A DNA stretch of 64,000 bases from Peribacillus faecalis (GTDB lineage Bacteria; Bacillota; Bacilli; Bacillales; DSM-1321): assembly GCF_014712675.1 (NCBI RefSeq), contig NZ_JACXSI010000070.1:1-64000 (forward strand). The letters are read 5' to 3'. Each line of letters starts with the position of its first letter. The first letter of the stretch is position 1. Below the pieces are notes generated by a model. That model searched no databases and was not told the DNA's origin. It was given only the letters and a program-made list of their open reading frames with translations. The position numbers and the translations under genes are program-made. Shown piece by piece: positions 17,422 through 24,157 of the stretch.

Positions 17422-17591
17422 GAAAAACCGTCACCGGTCCTTTTTCATATTTGAATTCGCCTCTTGAATTTACTTCAATGAAAAAGGAGACATGCGGCAA
17501 GACTAAGACAGCCGCGCCGTTAAACCCGTTTTTGGTTTCACAGAGTGGATGGCTTAGGCTCGAGCATGGCAGGTGTATGGTTAGACAGCTA
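17422..17591 (+). repeat. R1 dispersed repeat, copy B1
   Basis: It begins at the base after the hisJ stop with AAAAACCG, loop TCAC, CGGTCC and a T-run. The stem TTTTTCAT/ATGAAAAAGGAG follows, then a small AAACCC/GGTTT hairpin, and it ends with GCATGGCAGGTGTATGG and TTAGACAGCTA. The 3' tail is missing because a second unit starts immediately. Confidence 0.8.
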
Positions 17592-17690
17592 GAAAAACCG
17601 TCACCGGTCCTTTTTCATCAAGAATACGCTACTAGATGCACCTCGATGAAAAAGGAGACATGCGGGAACCGAAATGCGGAAGTGACTTGT
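17592..17690 (+). repeat. R1 dispersed repeat, copy B2 (5' half only)
   Basis: A second unit directly joined to copy B1: the 5' box, then CCTTTTTCATC and GATGAAAAAGGAGACATG arms, then GCGGGAACCGAAATGCGGAA. This last block is shared with copies C and F. It stops before any two-hairpin motif and runs into the refZ terminator. Confidence 0.8.
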
Positions 17691-17694
17691 TAAA

Positions 17695-17721
17695 CCGAGC
17701 AGAGAGATTCTCACTGCTCGG
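17695..17721 (-). terminator. Terminator of refZ
   Basis: Minus-strand stem CCGAGCAG/CTGCTCGG followed by TTTAA, right behind the refZ stop codon. Confidence 0.8.
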
Positions 17722-17723
17722 AT

Positions 17724-18362
17724 TCATGTAACGACTTTTTCTTTTTTCAACAAGTACTGATTGATAAAAAGTTCGCACTGATGTCTATATTTATTCATAT
17801 AGTACTGTTCTTGCGGATAAAATTGGAGCAATTCCTGCGCATAATGCACATGCATTATTGGCGCAGACAGCAAACCCTTCAATTGCAAAATAAACGTTGA
17901 CGGACATACTTTCTTAAATACCTTTCTCTTAATGCCATGATTGATGATACATTGAAAGTTATAGTTCTCTCTGGCCATATACGTTGTAATAATTTCACGA
18001 TTCAAATTTGTATCTAATGACATCTCACGCATAACGAATCGCGCTGCCAAATAGTTCTTTTTTTGATAGTTGAGCAGCTTTGAAACGACAGAAAACAGAC
18101 ATTGATCAGCCGAAGTCTTCTCTAGCAAGGCTACTTCATGTTCAATAATGTTTATATATTCCTCTAGATAATCAACGAAACAGTATTCTAACAGACCATG
18201 CTTATTTTTAAAGTAATATGATATATTAGCCGAATTTGTTTTTGCTTTTTGAGCAATATCACGGATTGAGGTGCCATCAAATCCTTTTGTATGAAATAAT
18301 TGCAAAGCCGCCTCAATAATCGCTTGCTTTGTATCTTTCTTAATCTTCCATTGATTCATCAT
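17724..18362 (-). CDS. refZ: TetR-family regulator RefZ (regulator of FtsZ)
   Basis: In B. subtilis RefZ (YttP) binds chromosomal motifs near the origin and affects Z-ring placement at the start of sporulation. The 212-residue protein has the TetR DNA-binding domain at the N-terminus: KQAIIEAALQLFHTKGFDGTSIRDIAQKAKTN, then the SANISYYFKNKHGLLEYC recognition helix turn. A divergent helical C-terminal dimerisation domain follows. The start is the ATG 8 bases after TTGGAGGGA; upstream ATGs overlap that site. The name rests on position (ezrA-hisJ-refZ-ytsP-ytrP) plus domain type. I did not identify RefZ-binding motifs in the window. Confidence 0.85.
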   Translation of the reverse strand: MMNQWKIKKDTKQAIIEAALQLFHTKGFDGTSIRDIAQKAKTNSANISYYFKNKHGLLEYCFVDYLEEYINIIEHEVALLEKTSADQCLFSVVSKLLNYQKKNYLAARFVMREMSLDTNLNREIITTYMARENYNFQCIINHGIKRKVFKKVCPSTFILQLKGLLSAPIMHVHYAQELLQFYPQEQYYMNKYRHQCELFINQYLLKKEKVVT

Positions 18363-18552
18363 GGCCATTCCCTCCAATCTCTTCATTCACAATAAATGCA
18401 AATCACCCAAAAATTGTAAGAACATTCCGTTACGAAATTATTCTCGAAAAGATGCATAAGTTCCTTTAAAATTGTTTCGACAGCTTCAGACAGAAATGTT
18501 AAAGTGACAATAAATATGTCGAAATATTAAATATAAAATAGGAGGCACTATT

Positions 18553-19032
18553 ATGTTTCAATCCATTTCATATAACGGATCAATGGAAGAAAACTATTCT
18601 TTATTGAACAAACAACTATCAGCTCTACTAGCAGGAGAAAATCATTTAATCGCCAATTTGAGTAATGCTTCAGCTTTGTTAAATGTATTTTTGAAACAAA
18701 TCAATTGGGTAGGATTTTATTTATTCGAGGATGGCGGTCTTGTGTTAGGCCCATTCCAAGGACTGCCTGCCTGCATTCGCATCCCGATAGGAAAAGGCGT
18801 TTGCGGAACAGCGGCACAAGCAGCCAAAACCCTTGTAGTCGATGACGTCGATCAATTCCCGGGGCATATCGCATGTGACGCTGCCTCAAAATCTGAAATT
18901 GTCATTCCGGTCTTTAAAAATCGCTCATTAATCGCCGTGCTTGATATAGACAGCCCGATTAAAAACCGCTTCTCTAAAGAAGAAGCCAAACATTTAGAGC
19001 AATTCGTAAAAGTATTGGAAGAGAATTTATAA
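18553..19032 (+). CDS. ytsP: Free methionine-(R)-sulfoxide reductase, GAF domain (YtsP)
   Basis: Single GAF domain enzyme that reduces free Met-R-SO with thioredoxin. Identified by the three cysteines of the fRMsr family: Cys74 (LPACIRI), Cys84 (KGVCGTAA) and Cys108 (HIACDA). Their spacing of 10 and 24 residues is the same as E. coli YebR Cys84/94/118. INWVGFYLFEDGGLVLGPFQG and the final VLDIDSP block are also typical. Length 159. AGGAGGCACTATT precedes the ATG. It is divergent from refZ. The stop codon is followed one base later by repeat R2. Confidence 0.94.
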   Translation: MFQSISYNGSMEENYSLLNKQLSALLAGENHLIANLSNASALLNVFLKQINWVGFYLFEDGGLVLGPFQGLPACIRIPIGKGVCGTAAQAAKTLVVDDVDQFPGHIACDAASKSEIVIPVFKNRSLIAVLDIDSPIKNRFSKEEAKHLEQFVKVLEENL

Positions 19033-19033
19033 A

Positions 19034-19160
19034 GAAAACTTGCCTTTGACAAGCCTGATAAGGCGCAGACAAAGGTCTAGTTGCCCTTATACTATGGACT
19101 TAAAATTGGCTACTACGTCGAATCTTCCACCTCGCTGCCAATTTATTTCCTATAGTGCAG
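19034..19160 (+). repeat. R2 repeat, copy 1
   Basis: About 127 bases, nearly identical to 52645-52772. Two predicted stems: CCTTTG/CAAAGG (19043-19075) enclosing GCCT-GATA-AGGC, and a longer one with ACTAT/ATAGT and AAATTGGC/GCCAATTT (19091-19156). It starts one base after the ytsP stop codon and runs straight into R1 copy C. Confidence 0.8.
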
Positions 19161-19250
19161 AAAAAACTGTTACCGGTCCTTTTTCATCATGAATATGCTA
19201 CTTGAATTCGCCTCGATGAAAAAGGAGACATGCGGGAACCGAAATGCGGA

Positions 19251-19348
19251 AGCGGCCTGTTCAGCCCCGACCTGCATAAGACAAATCACGTAGGAAATTG
19301 TAAAATTTCTGGAGTGATTCGTCTTATGACCTCGAGGGGCTGGCCGCT
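19251..19348 (+). repeat. Long imperfect hairpin within R1 copy C
   Basis: Arms AGCGGCC, CAGCCCC and CATAAGACAAATCAC pair with GTGATTCGTCTTATG, GGGGCTG and GGCCGCT, around a core GGAAATTGTAAAATTTCT. The counterpart is at 52286-52383. Confidence 0.75.
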
Positions 19349-19373
19349 GTAGCTAGACAAGGACTAAGAAGGA

Positions 19374-19432
19374 ACAGCGACTAAGAACGCTACGTCCTGT
19401 AGCAACGTCGCTGTGACTCTCATCGTGAGAGC
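19374..19432 (+). ncRNA. Bacillaceae-1-like RNA motif, copy C1
   Basis: Hairpin 1: outer stem ACAGCGAC/GTCGCTGT, asymmetric internal loop TAAGAAC opposite AAC, inner stem GCTAC/GTAGC, terminal loop GTCCT. Hairpin 2: CTCTC-ATCGT-GAGAG. The two-hairpin layout with RUCCU loops is how I remember the Bacillaceae-1 motif; the second loop deviates here (AUCGU). Confidence 0.7.
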
Positions 19433-19480
19433 CCCGCACGAGAAACCCGGTTTTGGTTTCTTGGACGAGGCAGGAGGGGA

Positions 19481-19543
19481 ATATCGGCTAAAACCGTCAC
19501 GTCCTGTGACAACGCCGATATGACCAACATCCTGTTGGCCTCC
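19481..19543 (+). ncRNA. Bacillaceae-1-like RNA motif, copy C2
   Basis: Hairpin 1: outer stem ATATCGGC/GCCGATAT, internal loop TAAAACC opposite AAC, inner stem GTCAC/GTGAC, loop GTCCT. Hairpin 2: CCAAC-ATCCT-GTTGG. Compared with copy C1, nearly all stem pairs differ but remain paired, while the loops are unchanged. Confidence 0.75.
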
Positions 19544-19607
19544 GAGCATGGCAGGTATAAGGTTAGACAGCTATCTAAGTTTAAAATTATATGCTTTCTT
19601 TTTTAAA

Positions 19608-19632
19608 GAAAAACCGGCACCGGTCCTTTTTG
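19608..19632 (+). repeat. R1 5' box, isolated copy behind copy C
   Basis: AAAAACCG, loop GCAC, CGGTCC and a T-run, then TTGGTGAA instead of the usual TTCATC. No further R1 modules follow. Confidence 0.7.
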
Positions 19633-19660
19633 GTGAATCACAATCCTTATATGCCAACAA

Positions 19661-19703
19661 AAGAGACAGTTCTGAAGTGTAACCGACTTCAAAACTGTCT
19701 CTT
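19661..19703 (-). terminator. Terminator of ytrP
   Basis: Strong stem AAGAGACAGTT/AACTGTCTCTT with inner TGAAGT/ACTTCA, and T-runs on the minus strand, 12 bases past the ytrP stop. Confidence 0.9.
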
Positions 19704-19714
19704 CTTTTATAAAT

Positions 19715-21583
19715 TTATGCACTTGTCACAACTCTGTTTTTACCAGAGTTTTTTGCTTTATACAGCGCGGTATCCGCTCGCTTGAAAAGTGCTTGGGCAC
19801 TATCTTCCTGTACTGACTTCCAGCAGGACACGCCGCACGAGATGCTGACAGCAGGAATTGTTTCCCTTTCCACTCTTTTCCTTATTCGCTCTGCGATTGA
19901 GACCCCCGTCTCCATGTTCACTTTGGGCAAGTATATCGCTAATTCTTCCCCGCCCCATCTGGCAGGAACGTCAGAAGCTCTGACACTATTGGCGATTACA
20001 TTGGCTACTTGAACGATGATATCGTCGCCAACTTGGTGTCCATACGTATCATTTACGCCTTTGAAATCATCAATGTCGATCAGAACGAATACACCTTCAC
20101 CATCCTTCTCCATCGACTCAGCCATTTTTTCATCTAGAAAATTCCGTGAATACAATTGTGTCAAATGATCCGTAACAACCATTCTTTCCAATTCTTCACG
20201 AAGTAAAGAATTAGTAACAGCCAATGTAGAATGGTGGATAAGCGACTGAAGTAACTTAAACATTTCAAATGAGAAGTGATAAGGACTTCGATGCATGACA
20301 ACCGCACACCCTCTGACTTTACCGTTCTGAATCATAGGCACTGCCATAATTGATTTATACATATCATCATTTTCTGCAGTCAGTGTAACATCCCCTAAGA
20401 AAATTGAACCACTCTCACTGAAAAGTCTCTCTTTCACAAAGCGAATGTATGGGTTTTCAGGATGATCTACGAAATAATCGGTACTTCCAGTAAGAACTTC
20501 ATATTGTTTTTCAGGTTTATACATAATAAAACCGACTTCATCCGGATTAAAGTATTGGATAATTTGCGTCTGCATATAATCCATCATTTCGCTTAAGCGC
20601 AAATTCGAGTTCAAACGGTGGGACGTTTCGTTAATAAGCTGCAAATCAGCAATCAATTGTTTGGATTGCTGATAAAGCTGAGCATTCTCGATCGCACTTC
20701 CGGCCGTATTGGCAAGCAAAGTGATAAACTCCACTTCATATCTCGGAAACACATATGTATCGGGCGATATGACCTCCAACACTCCATATACACCTTGTTT
20801 CCCTTTAAGCGGAGCGTATAAAACAGATTCTTTCTCATTCGTGAAGTCGTCAAATATTGCTGTCCCTGTCACATAGGACTGCATAGCTGCTATATTGGCA
20901 CTATCATATTCCAGCCCTTTGATCGGCAACTGTCCATGATTATGATTATCTTGCGACAACAGCAAATAATAATTGAAAGAAGGATATACTTGCTGAAGCG
21001 TATAAATGATTTCTCCCAGCACATCATCCATGTCCATTGATGAATGGAATTTTTCTGTGACCCTAAATAGCTGTTTGTATCGTTTTTCCTCCGCAACAAC
21101 TTTCGTAATATTGTATGCTGTCTGTACCACTTTACCAAAGCCTTCGGAAAACTCCGTCAGAAAGGATGGATCATAGGCAATTTCCTCTTCTCTATCTCTA
21201 TCTTCTTTCAATGACAAAATCCCAAGCAAATTGCCGTCTTTTACGATTGGCAAATAGAAATCATATTTTCTTAGACCGATTAAACAAATATCTTCCAAAA
21301 AAAATACTTGGTCTTTCAGGTGTTTTTCCATTTCATCGTCTATTGCAATGAACACTTCCTGATTTTTGAAAGATTTATCCGGCAAATGCCCCAAAAGCTG
21401 AAACTGCCGCTGTATGCTATTGTATTGATAATAAATTGCCTCTTCCGCCTTGAAAAAGTCTTTTACATATTGCAAATACTTATAAATAATATCATCAAAA
21501 TGTAATTGCCCCTTATCATCTTCCAAGCAGTCCAAAAAGATTAACTTTAAATCCATTAACCAATGAGATTCTTGAAAACCCAT
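19715..21583 (-). CDS. ytrP: GAF-GGDEF diguanylate cyclase-like protein (YtrP)
   Basis: Predicted c-di-GMP synthase with sensory GAF regions; no membrane segment, so cytoplasmic. In the 622-residue protein the first 450 or so residues contain at least two GAF-like regions, around 40-155 (DFYLPIVKDGNLLGILSLKED) and 300-440 (MAVPMIQNGKVRGCAVVMHR). The GGDEF domain starts at TDHLTQLYSRNFLDEKM. IDIDDFKGVNDTYGHQ supplies the metal ligand. The active-site motif is GGEEL (about 544-548), preceded five residues earlier by RASD, a canonical RxxD inhibitory site. It should therefore be active and feedback-inhibited. Start at MGFQES, 7 bases after AGGGGGG; earlier ATGs overlap that site. In B. subtilis ytrP sits at the same place beside rpsD. 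Confidence 0.9.
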   Translation of the reverse strand: MGFQESHWLMDLKLIFLDCLEDDKGQLHFDDIIYKYLQYVKDFFKAEEAIYYQYNSIQRQFQLLGHLPDKSFKNQEVFIAIDDEMEKHLKDQVFFLEDICLIGLRKYDFYLPIVKDGNLLGILSLKEDRDREEEIAYDPSFLTEFSEGFGKVVQTAYNITKVVAEEKRYKQLFRVTEKFHSSMDMDDVLGEIIYTLQQVYPSFNYYLLLSQDNHNHGQLPIKGLEYDSANIAAMQSYVTGTAIFDDFTNEKESVLYAPLKGKQGVYGVLEVISPDTYVFPRYEVEFITLLANTAGSAIENAQLYQQSKQLIADLQLINETSHRLNSNLRLSEMMDYMQTQIIQYFNPDEVGFIMYKPEKQYEVLTGSTDYFVDHPENPYIRFVKERLFSESGSIFLGDVTLTAENDDMYKSIMAVPMIQNGKVRGCAVVMHRSPYHFSFEMFKLLQSLIHHSTLAVTNSLLREELERMVVTDHLTQLYSRNFLDEKMAESMEKDGEGVFVLIDIDDFKGVNDTYGHQVGDDIIVQVANVIANSVRASDVPARWGGEELAIYLPKVNMETGVSIAERIRKRVERETIPAVSISCGVSCWKSVQEDSAQALFKRADTALYKAKNSGKNRVVTSA

Positions 21584-21846
21584 ATCCATCCCCCCTGACT
21601 TCATAACAAATATAAACATTTTTAAATTGCTTTATTCATATGTATTACAATTCATTAGGTCTGATTACCTATAGAAATTGCACTAATTTTCTTTCATTTA
21701 ATTTTTGGCGCAAAATTATACCCTAGCTTCTATAAATAATAGCACAAAATAACTATATTTTTACAGAATATTGTGTGTAATTCTCTTTAAAAACAAAAAA
21801 GCGTCATATCCGCTTAAAATCAAATAGAGATTCATCCCACCCTTCC

Positions 21847-21875
21847 TTGACTTTCATCACACCACGTTATATAAT
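21847..21875 (+). promoter_or_regulatory. Sigma-A promoter of rpsD
   Basis: TTGACT (21847-21852), 17-base spacer, TATAAT (21870-21875): a near-consensus promoter about 185 bases before the rpsD start, leaving room for a leader RNA. Confidence 0.9.
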
Positions 21876-21919
21876 GGCACTTGTGTAAAATATGCGGCTT
21901 GTGCAAACGGATTGTAAGT

Positions 21920-21994
21920 CCATTTTATTCCTCATCAGGAGGTGTATCTTGTAACCCTTGGCTGCTAGGGCGAGGATACATGAAAATAAAATGG
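21920..21994 (+). ncRNA. Structured rpsD leader, probable S4 autoregulatory RNA
   Basis: Long-range stem CCATTTTATT/AATAAAATGG encloses GTATC/GATAC and a CCCTTGGCTGCTAGGG hairpin, with a decoy GGAGG near the front. In B. subtilis S4 represses rpsD by binding its own leader. That this fold is the S4 site is inferred from position and pairing. Confidence 0.6.
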
Positions 21995-22059
21995 GTATGA
22001 TCACTTGTTTTCACATGTTTTTATTTTACAAAATAAAAACAAAAGAGGAGGAGTCATTC

Positions 22060-22665
22060 ATGGCTCGTTATACAGGTCCAAGTTGGAAACTATCTCGTCG
22101 TCTTGGAATTTCATTATCAGGAACAGGTAAGGAGTTAGAAAAACGCCCTTACGCTCCAGGACAACATGGTCCAAACCAACGCAAAAAATTAACTGAATAT
22201 GGTCTTCAGTTACAAGAAAAACAAAAACTTCGTCACATGTACGGAGTAAACGAACGTCAATTCCGCACTATCTTTGATAGAGCGTCTAAAATGAAACATG
22301 GTATCCTTGGTGAAAACTTCATGGCTTTACTAGAGTCTCGCCTTGACAACCTTGTTTACCGTTTAGGTTTAGCACGTACTCGTCGTCAAGCTCGTCAGCT
22401 TGTTAACCACGGTCACATCCTTGTTGATGGAAAACGCGTTGACATTCCATCATACAAAGTAGTACCTGGTCAAGTAATTTCAGTTCGTGAAAAATCACGC
22501 AACCTTGACATCATCAAAGAAGCAATCGAAGTGAACAACTTCACTCCAGATTTCGTTACTTTTGATGCTGACAAATTAGAAGGTACTTTCACTCGTTTAC
22601 CAGAACGTTCTGAAATGCCTGCTGAAATTAACGAAGCACTTATCGTTGAGTGGTACTCTCGTTAG
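22060..22665 (+). CDS. rpsD: 30S ribosomal protein S4
   Basis: Primary 16S rRNA-binding protein that nucleates assembly of the small subunit body and contributes to decoding fidelity. The 201-residue protein begins [19 protein letters not shown], without the zinc-binding cysteines of some S4 paralogues. It contains the S4 RNA-binding domain [20 protein letters not shown] followed by [19 protein letters not shown], and ends with the conserved LIVEWYSR. An in-frame upstream extension lies in the leader RNA and is rejected: AGAGGAGGAG is 7-8 bases before the chosen ATG. Codon use is strongly biased, as expected for a highly expressed gene. Confidence 0.98.
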   Translation: MARYTGPSWKLSRRLGISLSGTGKELEKRPYAPGQHGPNQRKKLTEYGLQLQEKQKLRHMYGVNERQFRTIFDRASKMKHGILGENFMALLESRLDNLVYRLGLARTRRQARQLVNHGHILVDGKRVDIPSYKVVPGQVISVREKSRNLDIIKEAIEVNNFTPDFVTFDADKLEGTFTRLPERSEMPAEINEALIVEWYSR

Positions 22666-22671
22666 TAGCCG

Positions 22672-22690
22672 AAAAAAACCATCTGCTTTT
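22672..22690 (+). terminator. Left arm of the rpsD terminator, split by the IS
   Basis: AAAAAACCATCTGC (to 22686) pairs with GCAGGTGGTTTTTT at 24158-24171. The two arms are now about 1.47 kb apart because the IS at 22696-24149 lies in the loop. Confidence 0.75.
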
Positions 22691-22728
22691 TAAAGTGTAC
22701 CCTTTGTAAAGGACATTTTGAAAAAAAA

Positions 22729-23562
22729 CTAGGCAACTTCTTGAAGCTGCTGTCTGTATTTTGCAGGCGGCAGCTTTTTCAAGTTCCATTGACCTCGATA
22801 ATGATTGTAATAAATCATATAACTCTTAATTTCTTGCTTTACTTCTTCAAGTGTCTGGCATTCTTTTATACTCGTTTCATCTTTAAAATGTCCAAAGAAT
22901 GATTCTTGGGGGGCGTTATCCCAACAGTTCCCGCGGCGTGACATCGATTGTCCTAATCTCATTTTCTTCACAAGTTTTTGATATTGTGGATTGGTGTAAT
23001 GGAAACCTTGATCAGAATGGATAATGGCATCTTCTCTTAAATGGCGGTGTTTCTTCAACTTACGGAGCGTATCGAGGGCAATGTCTAAACCTAACGAAGA
23101 CGACGTTTCATACGCCAATATTTCATTCGTTTCTGCATCCTTAATCGTTGATAAATAAGCGCGTTTACCGCCTCCGTACGTTAAATACGTAATATCCGTC
23201 AATAATACTTTTCCCGCCACACCTTGTTTAAAGTTGCGTTGTAGTTCATTTGGACACGTGCGGTGTTCTTTTGTCGCCTTGGCTATACGTCGCGCTGGAT
23301 TGGCTTTTCGAATCGGGCAGATGATTTCAAATTTCTTCATAATGCGACGAATACGTTTTAAGTTATACGTAATCCCATATTGATTCTGTAAAGTCATTTT
23401 GATTTGGCGTGCTCCTTTTTTGCGTCCCCGGAATCGGTATGCCTTTAAAATGATTTCTTTCACTGCTTCATCGGATAATTCACGTTCCATTCTTTTTTGA
23501 ACCGAGTGATTACTAAAATAATTGTAGTAGCCTGAACGTGATACACCCATCAGTTCACACAA
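22729..23562 (-). CDS. IS3-family transposase OrfB (DDE integrase domain)
   Basis: Catalytic part of the transposase. An N-terminal HTH_21-like region (MCELMGVSRSGYYNYF) is followed by an rve integrase core. The DDE triad is visible: Asp in LLTDITYLTYGGG, Asp in IIHSDQGFHYTNP and Glu in DNAPQESFFGHFKDE. The same frame stays open upstream to about 23650 without a clear start. The functional product is therefore probably an OrfAB fusion made by -1 frameshifting at an A-rich run near 23646-23652, where the orfA end (MLKKKS) and the upstream orfB frame (EILIPTELKF) overlap. No internal stops, so it looks intact. Confidence 0.93.
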   Translation of the reverse strand: MCELMGVSRSGYYNYFSNHSVQKRMERELSDEAVKEIILKAYRFRGRKKGARQIKMTLQNQYGITYNLKRIRRIMKKFEIICPIRKANPARRIAKATKEHRTCPNELQRNFKQGVAGKVLLTDITYLTYGGGKRAYLSTIKDAETNEILAYETSSSLGLDIALDTLRKLKKHRHLREDAIIHSDQGFHYTNPQYQKLVKKMRLGQSMSRRGNCWDNAPQESFFGHFKDETSIKECQTLEEVKQEIKSYMIYYNHYRGQWNLKKLPPAKYRQQLQEVA

Positions 23563-23636
23563 GTAGCTGACAAGTCGTTTTAAATGATACTTTTGTATCG
23601 TTTTGTAAATCAGTTCAAATTTTAATTCTGTTGGGA

Positions 23637-24059
23637 TTAGGATTTCTTTTTCAACATCTGCCTTTCGAGTAGATCGAGCTTTTTTAAAAGTTCATTCTCT
23701 GCCTGTAATAATTTATTTTTTGCCTCTAATCGTGCAATTTTTTCTTCTAATGTCAACTCACGCTCTAATGATCTACCTGAATGTGTTTTACGTGTATCTT
23801 GCAAACCTTCTACGCCTGCTTTGCGATAAGCAGACCGCCAACGTTTCCCTGAAGATTCGATTCGTTTTATGCCGATTAATTCAACATTTAAGCCGGCCTC
23901 CTCGAAAATTTCTCTTGGTAATCTGCCTTTCTCATTTTCCACAATAAAATGACGTTTAAATTCATCCTTATACGTAATGGCTTTCTCGCTAACTGCTTGT
24001 ACATTCGGATTGCATTTTAGTTGTTCTTGTTCTTTTTTCGTAAAATATCTTTTTGCCAT
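23637..24059 (-). CDS. IS3-family transposase OrfA (DNA-binding subunit)
   Basis: Helix-turn-helix protein that recognises the IS ends. The region about EKAITYKDEFKRHFIVENEKGRLPREIFEEAGLN holds a first helical domain. SSGKRWRSAYRKAGVEGL follows, and a C-terminal leucine-zipper-like coil (LTLEEKIARLEAKNKLLQAENELLKKL) serves for multimerisation. I start it at MAKRYFTKK, since the longer frame would run into the IS terminus; 140 residues. It ends at AAATCCTAA just past the A-rich slip region shared with orfB. Confidence 0.88.
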   Translation of the reverse strand: MAKRYFTKKEQEQLKCNPNVQAVSEKAITYKDEFKRHFIVENEKGRLPREIFEEAGLNVELIGIKRIESSGKRWRSAYRKAGVEGLQDTRKTHSGRSLERELTLEEKIARLEAKNKLLQAENELLKKLDLLERQMLKKKS

Positions 24060-24157
24060 TTCATCCCGCTCCGCTATCTTTTTTCTCATTATAAACAAAA
24101 GTACCCTATAGGATAGACTTTTTTTCAAGTGTCTATATTATAGGGTACAGTTTATTT

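Larger units (their letters stand above)
19160..19607 (+). repeat. R1 dispersed repeat, long copy C
   Basis: Modules in order: the 5' box (ACTG-TTAC-CGGT with T-run), CCTTTTTCATC/GATGAAAAAGG stem, a 98-base imperfect hairpin (19251-19348) and the first two-hairpin RNA motif (19374-19432). Then come a GAGAAACC/GGTTTCTT hairpin, the second two-hairpin RNA motif (19481-19543), the 3' box GCATGGCAGGTATAAGG plus TTAGACAGCTATC, and an AT-rich tail. Nearly identical to copy F at 52 kb. Confidence 0.85.
22696..24149 (-). mobile_element. Complete IS3-family insertion sequence
   Basis: 1454 bp. Terminal inverted repeats: right end (plus strand) TGTACCCTTTGTAAAGGACA, left end (minus strand) TGTACCCTATAATATAGACA, both continuing into TTGAAAAAAA. 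Two overlapping-frame genes, orfA and orfB, are in the IS150-like arrangement. The left end also carries a palindrome (24098-24149) that would form a hairpin in read-in transcripts. I see no convincing 3-5 bp target duplication. The element lies in the loop of the rpsD terminator. Confidence 0.93.

Noticed and set aside
17422-17690. R1 tandem units considered as a CRISPR array
   Set aside because: Only two units, of unequal length, with internal hairpins; no regular spacers and no cas genes in the window.
17451-17693. 80-codon plus-strand frame with a repeated MKKETCG segment
   Set aside because: It spans R1 copies B1 and B2; the repeated peptide is the translation of ATGAAAAAGGAGACATGCGG in each unit. 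The GGAGA lies inside the frame, and no initiation site precedes it.
19034-19160. R2 considered as a tRNA or tmRNA fragment
   Set aside because: It has short stems but no T-loop GTTCGANTC sequence, no acceptor stem with the right spacing, and no anticodon-like hairpin.
19364-19549. Minus-strand open frame beginning MLGGQQDVGHIGV, with a near twin at 52388-52585
   Set aside because: Both frames lie entirely over the two-hairpin RNA motifs; the similarity comes from the repeated DNA. The two diverge after about 25 residues, have no ribosome-binding site, and the stem-pairing changes explain the conservation better than coding does.
22690-24155. Target-site duplication of the IS
   Set aside because: Flanking bases (TAAAG before, GTTTA after) do not repeat for 3 or more bases, so none is claimed.
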